From the NCBI GenBank assembly GCA_963834685.1, contig CAWICW010000026.1, positions 1-64,000 of the forward strand: DNA of 64,000 nt. The letters run 5' to 3'. This stretch comes from Palsa-504 sp963834685. GTDB lineage: Bacteria > Actinomycetota > Actinomycetes > Streptosporangiales > Streptosporangiaceae. Under the pieces are notes generated by a model that worked only from the letters and a program-made list of their open reading frames with translations, ran no database searches and was not told the origin of the DNA. The position numbers were made by a program, and so were the translations under genes. Positions 54,228 to 62,318 of the stretch are shown here, in pieces; position 1 is the first letter of the stretch, and every line of letters starts with the position of its first letter.

Positions 54228-56642
54228 CTAGGCGGCGTCGGGCACGGCAGCCGGCTCGGCGGCCCCGGCGGCGGGCTCGAGCGCCAGCCGCAGCACCTCG
54301 CGGACGTCGCCGACCGTGTGCACCTGCAGCTTCTGCAGCACCTCGGCCGGAACATCATCCAGGTCCGGCTCGTTCCGCTGCGGGATCAGCACGGTGGTGA
54401 TCCCGGCCCGGTGCGCGGCCAGCAGCTTCTGCTTGACCCCGCCGATGGGCAGCACCCGCCCGGTGAGGGACACCTCGCCGGTCATGGCCACGTCGGAGCG
54501 GACCGGCTGGCCGGACAGCAGCGACGCGAGCGCGGTGGTCATCGTGACGCCCGCGCTCGGGCCGTCCTTGGGCACCGCGCCGGCCGGCACGTGCACGTGC
54601 ACGCCGCGGTCCTTCAGCTCGCCGACCGGCAAGCCGAGCTCGTCGCCGTGCGAGCGCAAGTAGGACAGCGCGATCCGGGCCGACTCCTTCATCACGTCAC
54701 CGAGCTGACCGGTGAGCGTGACCCCGGTCTCGCCGGTCTCCCGCCCGGCCAGGGAAGCCTCGATGAACAAGACATCCCCGCCCGCGCCGGTCACCGCCAG
54801 GCCGGTGGCCACGCCGGGCACGGCGGTCCGGCGGTCCGGCGCGGCCAGGCTGGTCTCCGGGGTGAACCGCGGCCGCCCCAGGTAGTCCTTCAGCTCGCCC
54901 GCGCCCACGCTGACCGGCAGCGTGACGTCGCCCAGGGCCACGCGCGCCGCGACCTTGCGCAGGATGCGCGCGATGGACCGCTCCAGCGACCGCACCCCGG
55001 CCTCGCGGGTGTACTCACCCGCCACCAGGCGCAGCGCGTCTTCGCCGACCGACACCTCCTCGGCGTTCAGCCCGGCCTTGGACAGCTGCCTGGGCAGCAG
55101 GTGATCCCGGGCGATGAGGACCTTCTCGTCCTCGGTGTACCCGTCGAGCTGGACCAGCTCCATCCGGTCCAGCAGCGGGCCGGGAATCCCCTCCAGCACG
55201 TTGGCCGTGGCCAGGAACACCACGTCGGACAGGTCGAGCTCGACCTCGAGGTAGTGGTCGCGGAACGTGTGGTTCTGCGCGGGGTCCAAGACCTCAAGCA
55301 GCGCGGACGCGGGATCGCCCCGGTAGTCCGAGCCGATCTTGTCCACCTCGTCGAGCAAGACGACCGGGTTCATCGAGCCAGCCTCACGGATGGCGCGCAC
55401 GATCCGGCCGGGCAGGGCCCCGACGTAGGTGCGCCGGTGGCCGCGGATCTCCGCCTCATCCCGGACGCCGCCCAGGGACACCCGGACGAACTTGCGGTCC
55501 ATGGCCCGGGCCACCGACTCGCCGAGCGAGGTCTTGCCGACGCCGGGCGGGCCGACCAGCGCGAGCACCGCGCCGGAACGCCGCCCGCCGACGATGCCCA
55601 GGCCCCGGTCCGCGCGGCGCTTGCGCACGGCCAGGTACTCGATGATCCGCTCCTTGACGTCGTCCAGGCCGGTGTGGTCCTCGTCCAGGACGCGCCGCGC
55701 GCCGGTGATGTCGTAGGCGTCCTCGGTCCGCTCGTTCCACGGGATGTCGAGGACGGTGTCCAGCCAGGTGCGGATCCAGCCGGTCTCGGGTGACGCGTCG
55801 GGCGTCCGCTCCAGCTTGTCGACCTCCTTCAGCGCGGCGTTCTTGACCGCCTCGGGCAGGTCGGCTGCCTCCACCCGGGCCCGGTAGTCGTCTTCCTCGG
55901 TGGCCGCGTCGCCGTTCAGGTCGGCGAGTTCCTTGCGCACCGCGGCGAGCTGCTGGCGGAGCAGGAATTCCTTCTGCTGCTTCTCCATGCCCTCCGAGAC
56001 GTCCTTGCGGATGGACTCGGCCACTTCCATCTCGGCCAGCTGGTCCTTGGCCCAGCTGATGACGAGCTCCAGGCGCTGAACCAGGTCGGCGGTCTCGAGC
56101 AGCTGCAGCTTCTGCACGGTCGAGAGGTAGCTCGAGTAGCCCGCGCGGTCCGCGATCGCGGACGCGTCGGTGAGCTGCTGTATCGCGTCGATGACCTGCC
56201 AGGCGCCGCGCTGCTGCAGCATGCTCGTGACCAGGGCCTTGTACTGCTGGGCCAGCTCGTCGGCCTTGGGCCCGTGGTTCGCGTCCTCGATCACGGTGCC
56301 TTCGACCCACAGCGCAGCGCCGGGGCCGGTGGTGCCTGAGCCGATCTTGACCCGGGAGATGCCGCGGACCACCGCGCCCGGCTGCCCGCCGGGCAGGCGT
56401 CCGACTTGTTCCACGACCGCGAGCGTGCCCACCCCGGCCAGCCCGCGGTCGGGCAGGCGCGGCACGAGCAGGACACGGGCCTTGACCTCCGAACGCACGC
56501 CGGGAACTTGCCGGGACGGCATCCGCGCCGCGTCGATCGCGGCGCCGACCTCCGGCTGCGAGGTCTCCAGCGGCACTACCATCCCGGGCAGGACCACTTC
56601 CTCGTCCAGTGGCAGCACCGGCAGGGTGAGCGTTTCACTCAT
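54228..56642 (-). CDS. lon: ATP-dependent Lon protease
   Basis: 804 aa from the ATG at 56642 (GGAGG upstream). N-domain: LPVLPLDEEVVLPGMVVPLE. AAA+ module: Walker A VGPPGVGKTSLGESVA, LGGVRDEAEIRGHRRTYVGA, Walker B VVLLDEVDKIG. Protease: catalytic Ser696 in PKDGPSAGVTM and Lys739 in IGGVKQKLLAA. Degrades damaged and regulatory proteins in the cytoplasm. A perfect HAIR operator lies 17 bases upstream, so HspR control is expected, as for Streptomyces lon. Confidence 0.96.
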   Translation of the reverse strand: MSETLTLPVLPLDEEVVLPGMVVPLETSQPEVGAAIDAARMPSRQVPGVRSEVKARVLLVPRLPDRGLAGVGTLAVVEQVGRLPGGQPGAVVRGISRVKIGSGTTGPGAALWVEGTVIEDANHGPKADELAQQYKALVTSMLQQRGAWQVIDAIQQLTDASAIADRAGYSSYLSTVQKLQLLETADLVQRLELVISWAKDQLAEMEVAESIRKDVSEGMEKQQKEFLLRQQLAAVRKELADLNGDAATEEDDYRARVEAADLPEAVKNAALKEVDKLERTPDASPETGWIRTWLDTVLDIPWNERTEDAYDITGARRVLDEDHTGLDDVKERIIEYLAVRKRRADRGLGIVGGRRSGAVLALVGPPGVGKTSLGESVARAMDRKFVRVSLGGVRDEAEIRGHRRTYVGALPGRIVRAIREAGSMNPVVLLDEVDKIGSDYRGDPASALLEVLDPAQNHTFRDHYLEVELDLSDVVFLATANVLEGIPGPLLDRMELVQLDGYTEDEKVLIARDHLLPRQLSKAGLNAEEVSVGEDALRLVAGEYTREAGVRSLERSIARILRKVAARVALGDVTLPVSVGAGELKDYLGRPRFTPETSLAAPDRRTAVPGVATGLAVTGAGGDVLFIEASLAGRETGETGVTLTGQLGDVMKESARIALSYLRSHGDELGLPVGELKDRGVHVHVPAGAVPKDGPSAGVTMTTALASLLSGQPVRSDVAMTGEVSLTGRVLPIGGVKQKLLAAHRAGITTVLIPQRNEPDLDDVPAEVLQKLQVHTVGDVREVLRLALEPAAGAAEPAAVPDAA

Positions 56643-56658
56643 ACTGAGCCTCCAAAAG

Positions 56659-56679
56659 CTTGAGTCACATACACTCAAG
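56659..56679. promoter_or_regulatory. HAIR element (HspR operator) of lon
   Basis: CTTGAGT and ACTCAAG, a perfect 7-bp inverted repeat with 7-base spacer CACATAC, exactly matching the HspR consensus CTTGAGT-N7-ACTCAAG. It is 17 bases upstream of the lon ATG. Confidence 0.95.
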
Positions 56680-56725
56680 AAAGAAGAGCCCCTACAAATT
56701 TCCGCCTGGCGTTCGCCTGCAGCGA

Positions 56726-57544
56726 TCAGCTCAGGGCACCGGCCTCCAGGCCCGCGAGCAGCGCCGATCCGTCCCGGGACGGTGCCGCGTGGCAGCGGCC
56801 GATAACCGCCAGCGCCGCCACGTACCCGGGGCCCGGGTCGAGGTCGAGCAGGGACACGCTCCGCGGGTCCTGCGGGTAGGGCCAGGCCACCAGGCGGGGC
56901 GCGGCCGGGTCCGCGGCCACCACGACGTCCCGGAACGGGACGCGCAGGCCGTCGCCCTGGGCCTTGGTCACGGCCTCCTTGCGGGTCCACGCGACCAGGA
57001 AGGCGCGCGCCCGGCCGGCCGGATGAACCGCGGCCAGCGCCGCCCGTTCTTCGTCGGCGAGGACCACCCGCGCCAGCGCGTCCGGATCGCCGCCGCCCAG
57101 CTCGCGCGGGCGCCCGTCCAGCTGCTCGACGTCCACGCCGACCGGCGCCATCGCCACCGCGACGGCCACCAGGTCGCCGGAGTGAGCGACGGAAAGCTCG
57201 AGGTCGCCGCCCCGCAGGACTGGTTTGCCGTGCGGCCGGCCGCACTGGCGGCAGGCCCGGTCGAAGCTCACCTCGGCCGGCCGCCGGCCGGTGCAGGCCG
57301 CGATCACCGTCTTGGCCAGCCCGCAGCCGACCAGGAAGCGCTCGCGATCCGCGTCGCGCCGGTAGGCGGCCCAGCGCTCCCGCTCGGCGCGGTCGAGCAG
57401 GCCGGCCAGCCGCGGCGAAGCGTCCCGGCGGCGCGCCCACCAGACCTCGGCGGTTCCGTCCGCCGGAATCCCAGGAGCCGCCTGGCTCGCCGCTTCCGCC
57501 ACCCAGCCAGGGTAAGTGAGCCCCTGATGATCACGGACCGCCAC
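56726..57544 (-). CDS. 4'-phosphopantetheinyl transferase, Sfp type
   Basis: 272 aa; GTG at 57544 is the outermost start with no strong ribosome site, and a later start is possible. Motifs: GRPHGKPVL, LSVAHSGDLVAVAV, VGVDVEQLDG (Mg-binding Asp/Glu) and WTRKEAVTKAQGDGL. Sfp enzymes attach phosphopantetheine to carrier proteins of PKS, NRPS or fatty-acid systems; its presence suggests secondary metabolism elsewhere in the genome. It lies upstream of lon on the same strand, with the HAIR site between, so the two are probably separate units. Confidence 0.9.
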   Translation of the reverse strand: MAVRDHQGLTYPGWVAEAASQAAPGIPADGTAEVWWARRRDASPRLAGLLDRAERERWAAYRRDADRERFLVGCGLAKTVIAACTGRRPAEVSFDRACRQCGRPHGKPVLRGGDLELSVAHSGDLVAVAVAMAPVGVDVEQLDGRPRELGGGDPDALARVVLADEERAALAAVHPAGRARAFLVAWTRKEAVTKAQGDGLRVPFRDVVVAADPAAPRLVAWPYPQDPRSVSLLDLDPGPGYVAALAVIGRCHAAPSRDGSALLAGLEAGALS

Positions 57545-57641
57545 CCGTCGCCCAAGGCGAAAGCAACACCATGGAAGGGCCCCGTTCGCTTACGACGGTC
57601 TTCCGACCGAAGATGCCCGCCGCGCCCTTCGCCCGCGAGAG

Positions 57642-57911
57642 TCAGGTGTCGACGCTTACGTGTTGCACGCTGATGACGTCTTGGCCCTGATGCTCGGAGA
57701 CGGTGTACCAGATGGTCACGTCGTCAGCAGGCAAGTGCAGTTCGTAGGCGCCGGGCAACGGGTCATCGCGGGGGAAAGGGTCCGCGAGGGTCGGGACCGG
57801 CTCGTCTAGCAGGTGGAAGATGGTCCGTTGGACCGTCCACCGCAGCGGCTGTGGTATCGCCTCGATCTCCTGCCAGGATGAGCCCGGGAAGCGGACGAGA
57901 CGATCACTCAC
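57642..57911 (-). CDS. Putative toxin, RelE/ParE-like
   Basis: 89 aa. The start overlaps the upstream small gene by 8 bases, the usual antitoxin-toxin layout. Pattern: basic/hydrophobic start VRFPGSSWQEIEAIPQPLR, then WTVQRTIFHLLDEPV, and beta strands AYELHLPADDVTIWYTVSEH and DVISVQHVSV, like the RelE/ParE mRNA-interferase fold. The typical catalytic basic residues are not obvious, so activity is uncertain. Confidence 0.65.
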   Translation of the reverse strand: MSDRLVRFPGSSWQEIEAIPQPLRWTVQRTIFHLLDEPVPTLADPFPRDDPLPGAYELHLPADDVTIWYTVSEHQGQDVISVQHVSVDT

Positions 57912-58101
57912 GTATTCCCCACACCTCAGCGAGCTCTTCGCGGGTGAACGTAGGAGCGTAATCGCCCGGACCGGGATCAGTCTGAATGCGTGCCTTGGCC
58001 ACCCCTCGCCCGACTTCCCGCCGCAGTCGCTTCAGCTCAGCCTTCAGCGCGTCCAGTTCGACACGGGGAATACTGACCAGCTCGGATGCTTCGGCGCTCA
58101 C
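57904..58101 (-). CDS. Putative antitoxin partner
   Basis: 65 aa from an ATG at 58101. A predicted coiled coil (LVSIPRVELDALKAELKRLR) is followed by a basic stretch and ends YAPTFTREELAEVWGIRE, which could dock on the toxin. No clear HTH is seen. Its role is inferred from size, overlap and order before the RelE/ParE-like gene. Confidence 0.6.
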   Translation of the reverse strand: MSAEASELVSIPRVELDALKAELKRLRREVGRGVAKARIQTDPGPGDYAPTFTREELAEVWGIRE

Positions 58102-58241
58102 GCGCGGCTCCCTCAGTTCGGCGCTTTCAGGCCCAAGTGTAGATCGATGAGGCGGGAGACCAGCCGACCCGCAGCCAGACTCAGGCGATCTTTGCTAGCG
58201 GATTTGCTGACAACAGTTCATCGTGGCTTCGGCGCGGCCGT

Positions 58242-58509
58242 GTGCATGGCCGCCTGGGCATCGGGGGCGGGGCCCGGCGGAACCTGCACGAGAACCTGCC
58301 GCTGGGCGTCGCTGTCGCCGCCATGGCGACGATTGACGGGCCGATCACCGCCAGCCCGCATCGCGCGGGCAAGCCACTGGATTGAGCCGTTCGACGGCTA
58401 CTACTCTGCACGGCGTGGAACCTATCGGATCATCCACCGCATCAACGAGGAAAAGCACACCGTAGAGATCCACTCCATCCGGCACCGGCGCGACGTTTAC
58501 CGCACCTGA
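58242..58509 (+). pseudogene. RelE-family toxin remnant, frameshifted
   Basis: One frame reads LGIGGGARRNLHENLPLGVA and ITASPHRAGKPL and then stops. The family continuation EPFDGYYSARRGTYRIIHRI and HTVEIHSIRHRRDVYRT is in the next frame. One base is inserted, or two lost, near 58378. The C-terminal half is a very typical RelE/ParE toxin (YSARRG-YR). No antitoxin gene precedes it. It is divergent from the other toxin-antitoxin pair. Confidence 0.75.
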
Positions 58510-58554
58510 CCTGTCCAGGCCTGCAGGGGCGGCGCAGGTGTGATCATGGGATCC

Positions 58555-59358
58555 ATGACGGAGCAGTCGAATGAATTCGCCGGGCTGACGGCACTGGTCA
58601 CCGGGGGCGCCTCGGGGATCGGGCTGGCCACCGCCCGGCTGCTGGCGTCCCGCGGGGCGCGGGTGGCCGTGCTGGACCGCGTCAAGCCCTCAGAGCCGGC
58701 GGAGGATTCCGAGGCCGGGGCGGACGGCATCTACCCCGTGCTCGCGGACGTGACCGACGATGCCGCCGTCCGGGCCGCAGTGGCGCAGGCCGGCCAGGTC
58801 CTCGGCGGCCTGGACGTCCTGGTGAACAACGCGGGCATCGGGGCGGCCGGGACGGTCGAGGACAACGACGACGACGAGTGGCACCGGGTCCTCGACGTGA
58901 ACGTGCTCGGCATCGTCCGCACCACCCGGGCCGCCCTGCCCCTGCTGCGCCAGGCGGTACACGAGCGCGGCCGGGCGGCCATCGTCAACACCTGCTCGAT
59001 CGCGGGCACGGCGGGCCTGCCGCAGCGGGCCCTGTACTGCGCCAGCAAGGGCGCCGTCTACGCGCTCACGCTGGCCATGGCGGCCGACCACGTGGCCGAG
59101 GGGATCAGGGTCAACTGCGTGAACCCGGGCACGGTCGACACCCCGTGGGTGGGCCGGCTGCTCGACGCGGCGCCCGACCCGCGGGCCGAACGGGCCGCGC
59201 TCACCGCGCGCCAGCCCATGGGCCGACTGGTCACCGCGGACGAGGTCGCCGCGGCCATCGCCTACCTGGCCAGCCCGCTGGCCGGGGCCACCACCGGCAC
59301 CGCGCTCGCGGTCGACGGCGGCATGGCCGGGCTGCGGGTCAGGCCTCGGACCAGCTGA
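58555..59358 (+). CDS. SDR-family oxidoreductase
   Basis: 267 aa from the ATG at 58555 (MTEQSNEFAGLTALVTGG); earlier in-frame ATGs at 58540 and 58546 are possible. Cofactor motif VTGGASGIGLATARLL, NNAGIGAAGTVEDND, NTCSIAGTAGLPQ, catalytic YCASK, VNCVNPGTVDTPWVGRLL and a C-terminal ALAVDGGMAGL. NAD(P)-dependent alcohol/ketone reductase of unknown substrate. It converges with folB, 6 bases apart. Confidence 0.9.
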   Translation: MTEQSNEFAGLTALVTGGASGIGLATARLLASRGARVAVLDRVKPSEPAEDSEAGADGIYPVLADVTDDAAVRAAVAQAGQVLGGLDVLVNNAGIGAAGTVEDNDDDEWHRVLDVNVLGIVRTTRAALPLLRQAVHERGRAAIVNTCSIAGTAGLPQRALYCASKGAVYALTLAMAADHVAEGIRVNCVNPGTVDTPWVGRLLDAAPDPRAERAALTARQPMGRLVTADEVAAAIAYLASPLAGATTGTALAVDGGMAGLRVRPRTS

Positions 59359-59364
59359 CCGCGG

Positions 59365-59730
59365 TCACGCCGTCCGGTTGCCGCGCTCGATGGTGACGGC
59401 CGCGGTGTAGCCGCCGCTGGCGATGGGCTTGCGCACCTCGAGGCGGAGCCAGGCCACCGGGTGGTCGGCCAGCAGCCGTTCGGCGACCCGTTCGGCCGCG
59501 GTCTCGATGAGCCGGAACCGGCCATCCCGGACGACCAAGGCGATGGTCCGCGCGACCGCGGAGTAGTCGAGGGCATCCGCCAGGTCATCGTGGCGCGCGG
59601 CGGTCCGGACGTCGGCGGCCGACGGGACCATGTCCACGGTCACGACGAGCGTCTGGGTAATCTCGCGCTCCCAGTCGTGCACGCCGATGACCGCCTCGAC
59701 GCTGAGGTCCCGGACCGAGACGAGGTCCAC
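59365..59730 (-). CDS. folB: Dihydroneopterin aldolase
   Basis: 121 aa, usual length, GTG at 59730. LVSVRDLSVEAVIGVHDWER with the catalytic/structural residues, then DALDYSAVARTIALVV, FRLIETAAERVAERLLA (Glu of ETAAE) and RLEVRKPIASGGYTAAVTI (Lys of KP). It cleaves dihydroneopterin in folate synthesis. The remaining fol genes are not adjacent, which is unusual for actinobacteria, where folB often sits with folK and folP. A rhodanese gene ends 10 bases upstream on the same strand. Confidence 0.9.
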   Translation of the reverse strand: MDLVSVRDLSVEAVIGVHDWEREITQTLVVTVDMVPSAADVRTAARHDDLADALDYSAVARTIALVVRDGRFRLIETAAERVAERLLADHPVAWLRLEVRKPIASGGYTAAVTIERGNRTA

Positions 59731-59740
59731 TGCGGTACCG

Positions 59741-60076
59741 CTACGCGACGTAGGGCTCGCCGCCGTCCTCGCTGATCATCGGCCGGCCCGCGACGGCCCA
59801 GCCGGTCATGCCGTCGGCCACGTTGATCGCGTGCAGGCCGCCGCCGACCAGGGCCTGGGTGGCGTACGCCGACCGGTTGCCGGTGCGGCAGATCACGTAC
59901 ACCTCACGGTCGCGCGGCAGCTCGGCCGCGCGCGCGCCGAGCTCGCCGAGCCGTACGTGCAGCGCGCCGGGGGCGTGCCCGGCGGCCCACTCGTCGTCCT
60001 CGCGCACGTCCAGCAGGAACGCCCCGGCGGGCAGGTCCGTCGACAGCACTTCCGGCGCGGCCACGGGCTGATTCAT
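59741..60076 (-). CDS. Single-domain rhodanese (sulfurtransferase)
   Basis: 111 aa from the ATG at 60076, which has a GGAGGAGG site. Compact rhodanese: FLLDVREDDEWAAGHAPGAL, catalytic loop VICRTGNRSAY with the active Cys, and NVADGMTGWAVAGRP. GlpE/PspE-like sulfur transfer. It precedes folB in a probable two-gene unit. Confidence 0.9.
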   Translation of the reverse strand: MNQPVAAPEVLSTDLPAGAFLLDVREDDEWAAGHAPGALHVRLGELGARAAELPRDREVYVICRTGNRSAYATQALVGGGLHAINVADGMTGWAVAGRPMISEDGGEPYVA

Positions 60077-60715
60077 CTCGGCCTCCTCCAATTGGCCTAT
60101 CAGCATAGTGGTGACCAGCCAGGCACCCACCGCGCCGGCTCGCCGCCGGCCGCCGCGACCGCCCGTGAATCAGGCCTTTCAGGGGGCCGAACGGCCCGTG
60201 GTGCGAGCCATCAGGACGGCCGATGCGCTCAGGAGTGGTAGCGCGCTCGCCCGGGCCGTTACACCGTGGCCCGGACCAGGACCGCTAAAGAAACCGCAAG
60301 GCGGTCAGCTTTCCGCGGCAGCCTCACCGGTCGCCGTATCAGCTGCGAGACGGCCCTGCGGGCGCGTACGAGGTCCTGCTCGTCCAGCTCACCGGAACTC
60401 AGCCGGTGTGACGCGGCTCAGCCACGGCCCGGCGGTTTTCCGGCTGTTATGCGGATCGGCCTCGTCCCTTACCTGTACCATCCTGCAATGGGCCTCACCT
60501 CGCCGCTCGCCTAGGGCGTCTTGGGGCACACTGCGATCCCGCTCCGAAGTCAGCGAACTACCGCTGGGCAGGCTGTACTCGGTCACGCAGAGATACCGCA
60601 ACTGGCATTTCGTAGTTCTCGACTTGTTTTTGTAGGCCTAAAAATCCGGATTCAAGTGTCCTTTTCTAACAGGAACCGTGGCCTGGGGTTCGCGCACAAA
60701 TTTGAGGGGTTCCGC
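60077..60715. other. Long gene-free region before the beta-propeller gene
   Basis: 639 bases. Open frames exist on both strands but none has family-like sequence, a ribosome site or a compositional signal. G+C falls toward the right (from ~60550), marking the start of the lower-GC block. Promoters for the divergent rhodanese and propeller genes must be here; no clear hexamers. Confidence 0.5.
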
Positions 60716-62125
60716 ATGCTCAGAACTGGCAGCCGCCTACTTGCCGCGGCAGGGGTCATCGCTGTCCTTGTCGGGCTGCCGCTCACCGGGGCGGGGGCAC
60801 AGACTTCAGGGGATTGGCCCGGCTACCTCTATAACGCTGCCCGTACGGGCTACAACGGCGGTGAGAAGATTATTACGCCGTCAACGGCTCAAAAGCTGAC
60901 AACACTCTGGGTCAACAACGCGACCAGCTCCATATCCGCAGAACCGATCCAGGTCGGCGGCGTCGTCTATTACGGTTCCTGGGACGGCTATGAGCACGCG
61001 GTCGATGCCGCAAACGGTGTTCGGCTATGGGACGCTTTTATTGGGTTCACCGTCGACACGAACTGCATTCCGGCGAAGCTGGGCGTTGCCAGCACGGCCA
61101 TGGTAGCCACCATCAAGGTGCACGGTACCGCGACCCGGGCCGTGTTCGTGGGCGGCGGCAACGGCAACTTCTACGCCCTCTACGCGTCAAACGGGCGCGT
61201 GATCTGGAAAACCCCGCTCGACACGCAGCCTGACGGTTTCCTGTGGAGCTCGCCGATGCTCTACCACGGCAGCATCTATGAGGGGATCGCCTCCTGCGGC
61301 GACAGCCACGTCCGCGGCGGGATCGCCCAGCTGAACGCGGCGACCGGCGCGGTCCAGCACACCCTTTACACCGCGCCCAGCGGCTGCCACGGGGCGAGCG
61401 TCTGGGGCTCTCCCACCGTGGACACCGCAACCAACGACCTCTATTTCGCGACCGGCAACGCCCAGCCCTGCAAAAAACGCGAAACGCTCGCTGTCGCTGT
61501 TATCCGGACCAATCCTTCGTTGAAGATCCTCAGCAGCTGGCAAGTGCCTGCTAAGTTGCTGCCAAACGACGATAGCGACTTTGGGTCCACGCCGACATTG
61601 TTCACCGCTTCGATCCGCGGTGTTGTCCATCAGATGGTAGGCATACAAAACAAGAATGGGATTTACTTCGCCTTTGATCGCTCCACCATTTCCAGGGGCC
61701 CGCTCTGGGAGGATCGGGTGGCAGGAGCTGCCGGAAACTGCCCGCAGTGCGCGGGGTCCGCCGGGTCAGACATATCCCCCAGCGCCTATGACGGGCATCA
61801 CCTGTTCATAGGTAGCGAGCAGACCCGGATCGGAGGCGTCACCTGCGCGGGCAGCATCCGCGAAGTGCAGCCGTCAACGGGCGGGGTGGTGTGGGCGGAC
61901 TGCCTGCAAACCGGGGCGGTGCTCGGAGCGGTGACGGCAGTGCCCGGGGTGGCCTTCGTCGGCGCCGGCAATACCGTGTACGCGGTCGCCACCAGCACAG
62001 GCCACATCCTGTGGAGCTACCAGGATACGGACGGCAGTTCCGACTTCTGGGGGGCCCCGACCATCTCCAACGGCCATCTCTACGTCGGCAACCAGGACGG
62101 CGAATTGTACGCCTTCAGCGCCTAG
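60716..62125 (+). CDS. Secreted PQQ-like beta-propeller protein
   Basis: 469 aa from the ATG at 60716 (GAGGGG upstream). Signal peptide 1-29 (RLLAAAGVIAVLVGLPLTGA, cleavage near GAGAQT). The rest consists of WD/PQQ-type blades with repeated G-x-(V/I)-x-W endings: GVRLWDAFIG, GRVIWKTPLD, GGVVWADCLQ and GHILWSYQDT, about seven in all. Several Cys pairs may form disulfides outside the cell. It resembles the non-enzymatic PQQ-like propellers found beside exopolysaccharide synthases. The GT2 gene follows 193 bases later. Base composition is lower in G+C than the rest of the window. Confidence 0.85.
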   Translation: MLRTGSRLLAAAGVIAVLVGLPLTGAGAQTSGDWPGYLYNAARTGYNGGEKIITPSTAQKLTTLWVNNATSSISAEPIQVGGVVYYGSWDGYEHAVDAANGVRLWDAFIGFTVDTNCIPAKLGVASTAMVATIKVHGTATRAVFVGGGNGNFYALYASNGRVIWKTPLDTQPDGFLWSSPMLYHGSIYEGIASCGDSHVRGGIAQLNAATGAVQHTLYTAPSGCHGASVWGSPTVDTATNDLYFATGNAQPCKKRETLAVAVIRTNPSLKILSSWQVPAKLLPNDDSDFGSTPTLFTASIRGVVHQMVGIQNKNGIYFAFDRSTISRGPLWEDRVAGAAGNCPQCAGSAGSDISPSAYDGHHLFIGSEQTRIGGVTCAGSIREVQPSTGGVVWADCLQTGAVLGAVTAVPGVAFVGAGNTVYAVATSTGHILWSYQDTDGSSDFWGAPTISNGHLYVGNQDGELYAFSA

Positions 62126-62318
62126 GCTCACGGCAGTGCAGCAGGTCTTCGCGGCTCCGTGACCCGTGGGTGAATCGGTACCAGCGGACGCAGCCAACCG
62201 TGAGATTGTAGCAGCGCTCACAGTCCTTCGACGCTACCATGACGTGCACTGCTTTCGGCTGGTACCCCCTACAAGCGCCGTCGTCGGCCGGCTCACGGTG
62301 CTGGACAACAGGAGTCTG

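Noticed and set aside
54318..55793. Long plus-strand open frame antisense to lon
   Set aside because: Shadow of lon: low-complexity composition, no ribosome site, no family resemblance.
60108..60635. Open frame in the 60-kb intergenic region
   Set aside because: No family-like sequence, hydrophobic pattern or ribosome site; base composition does not follow coding periodicity.
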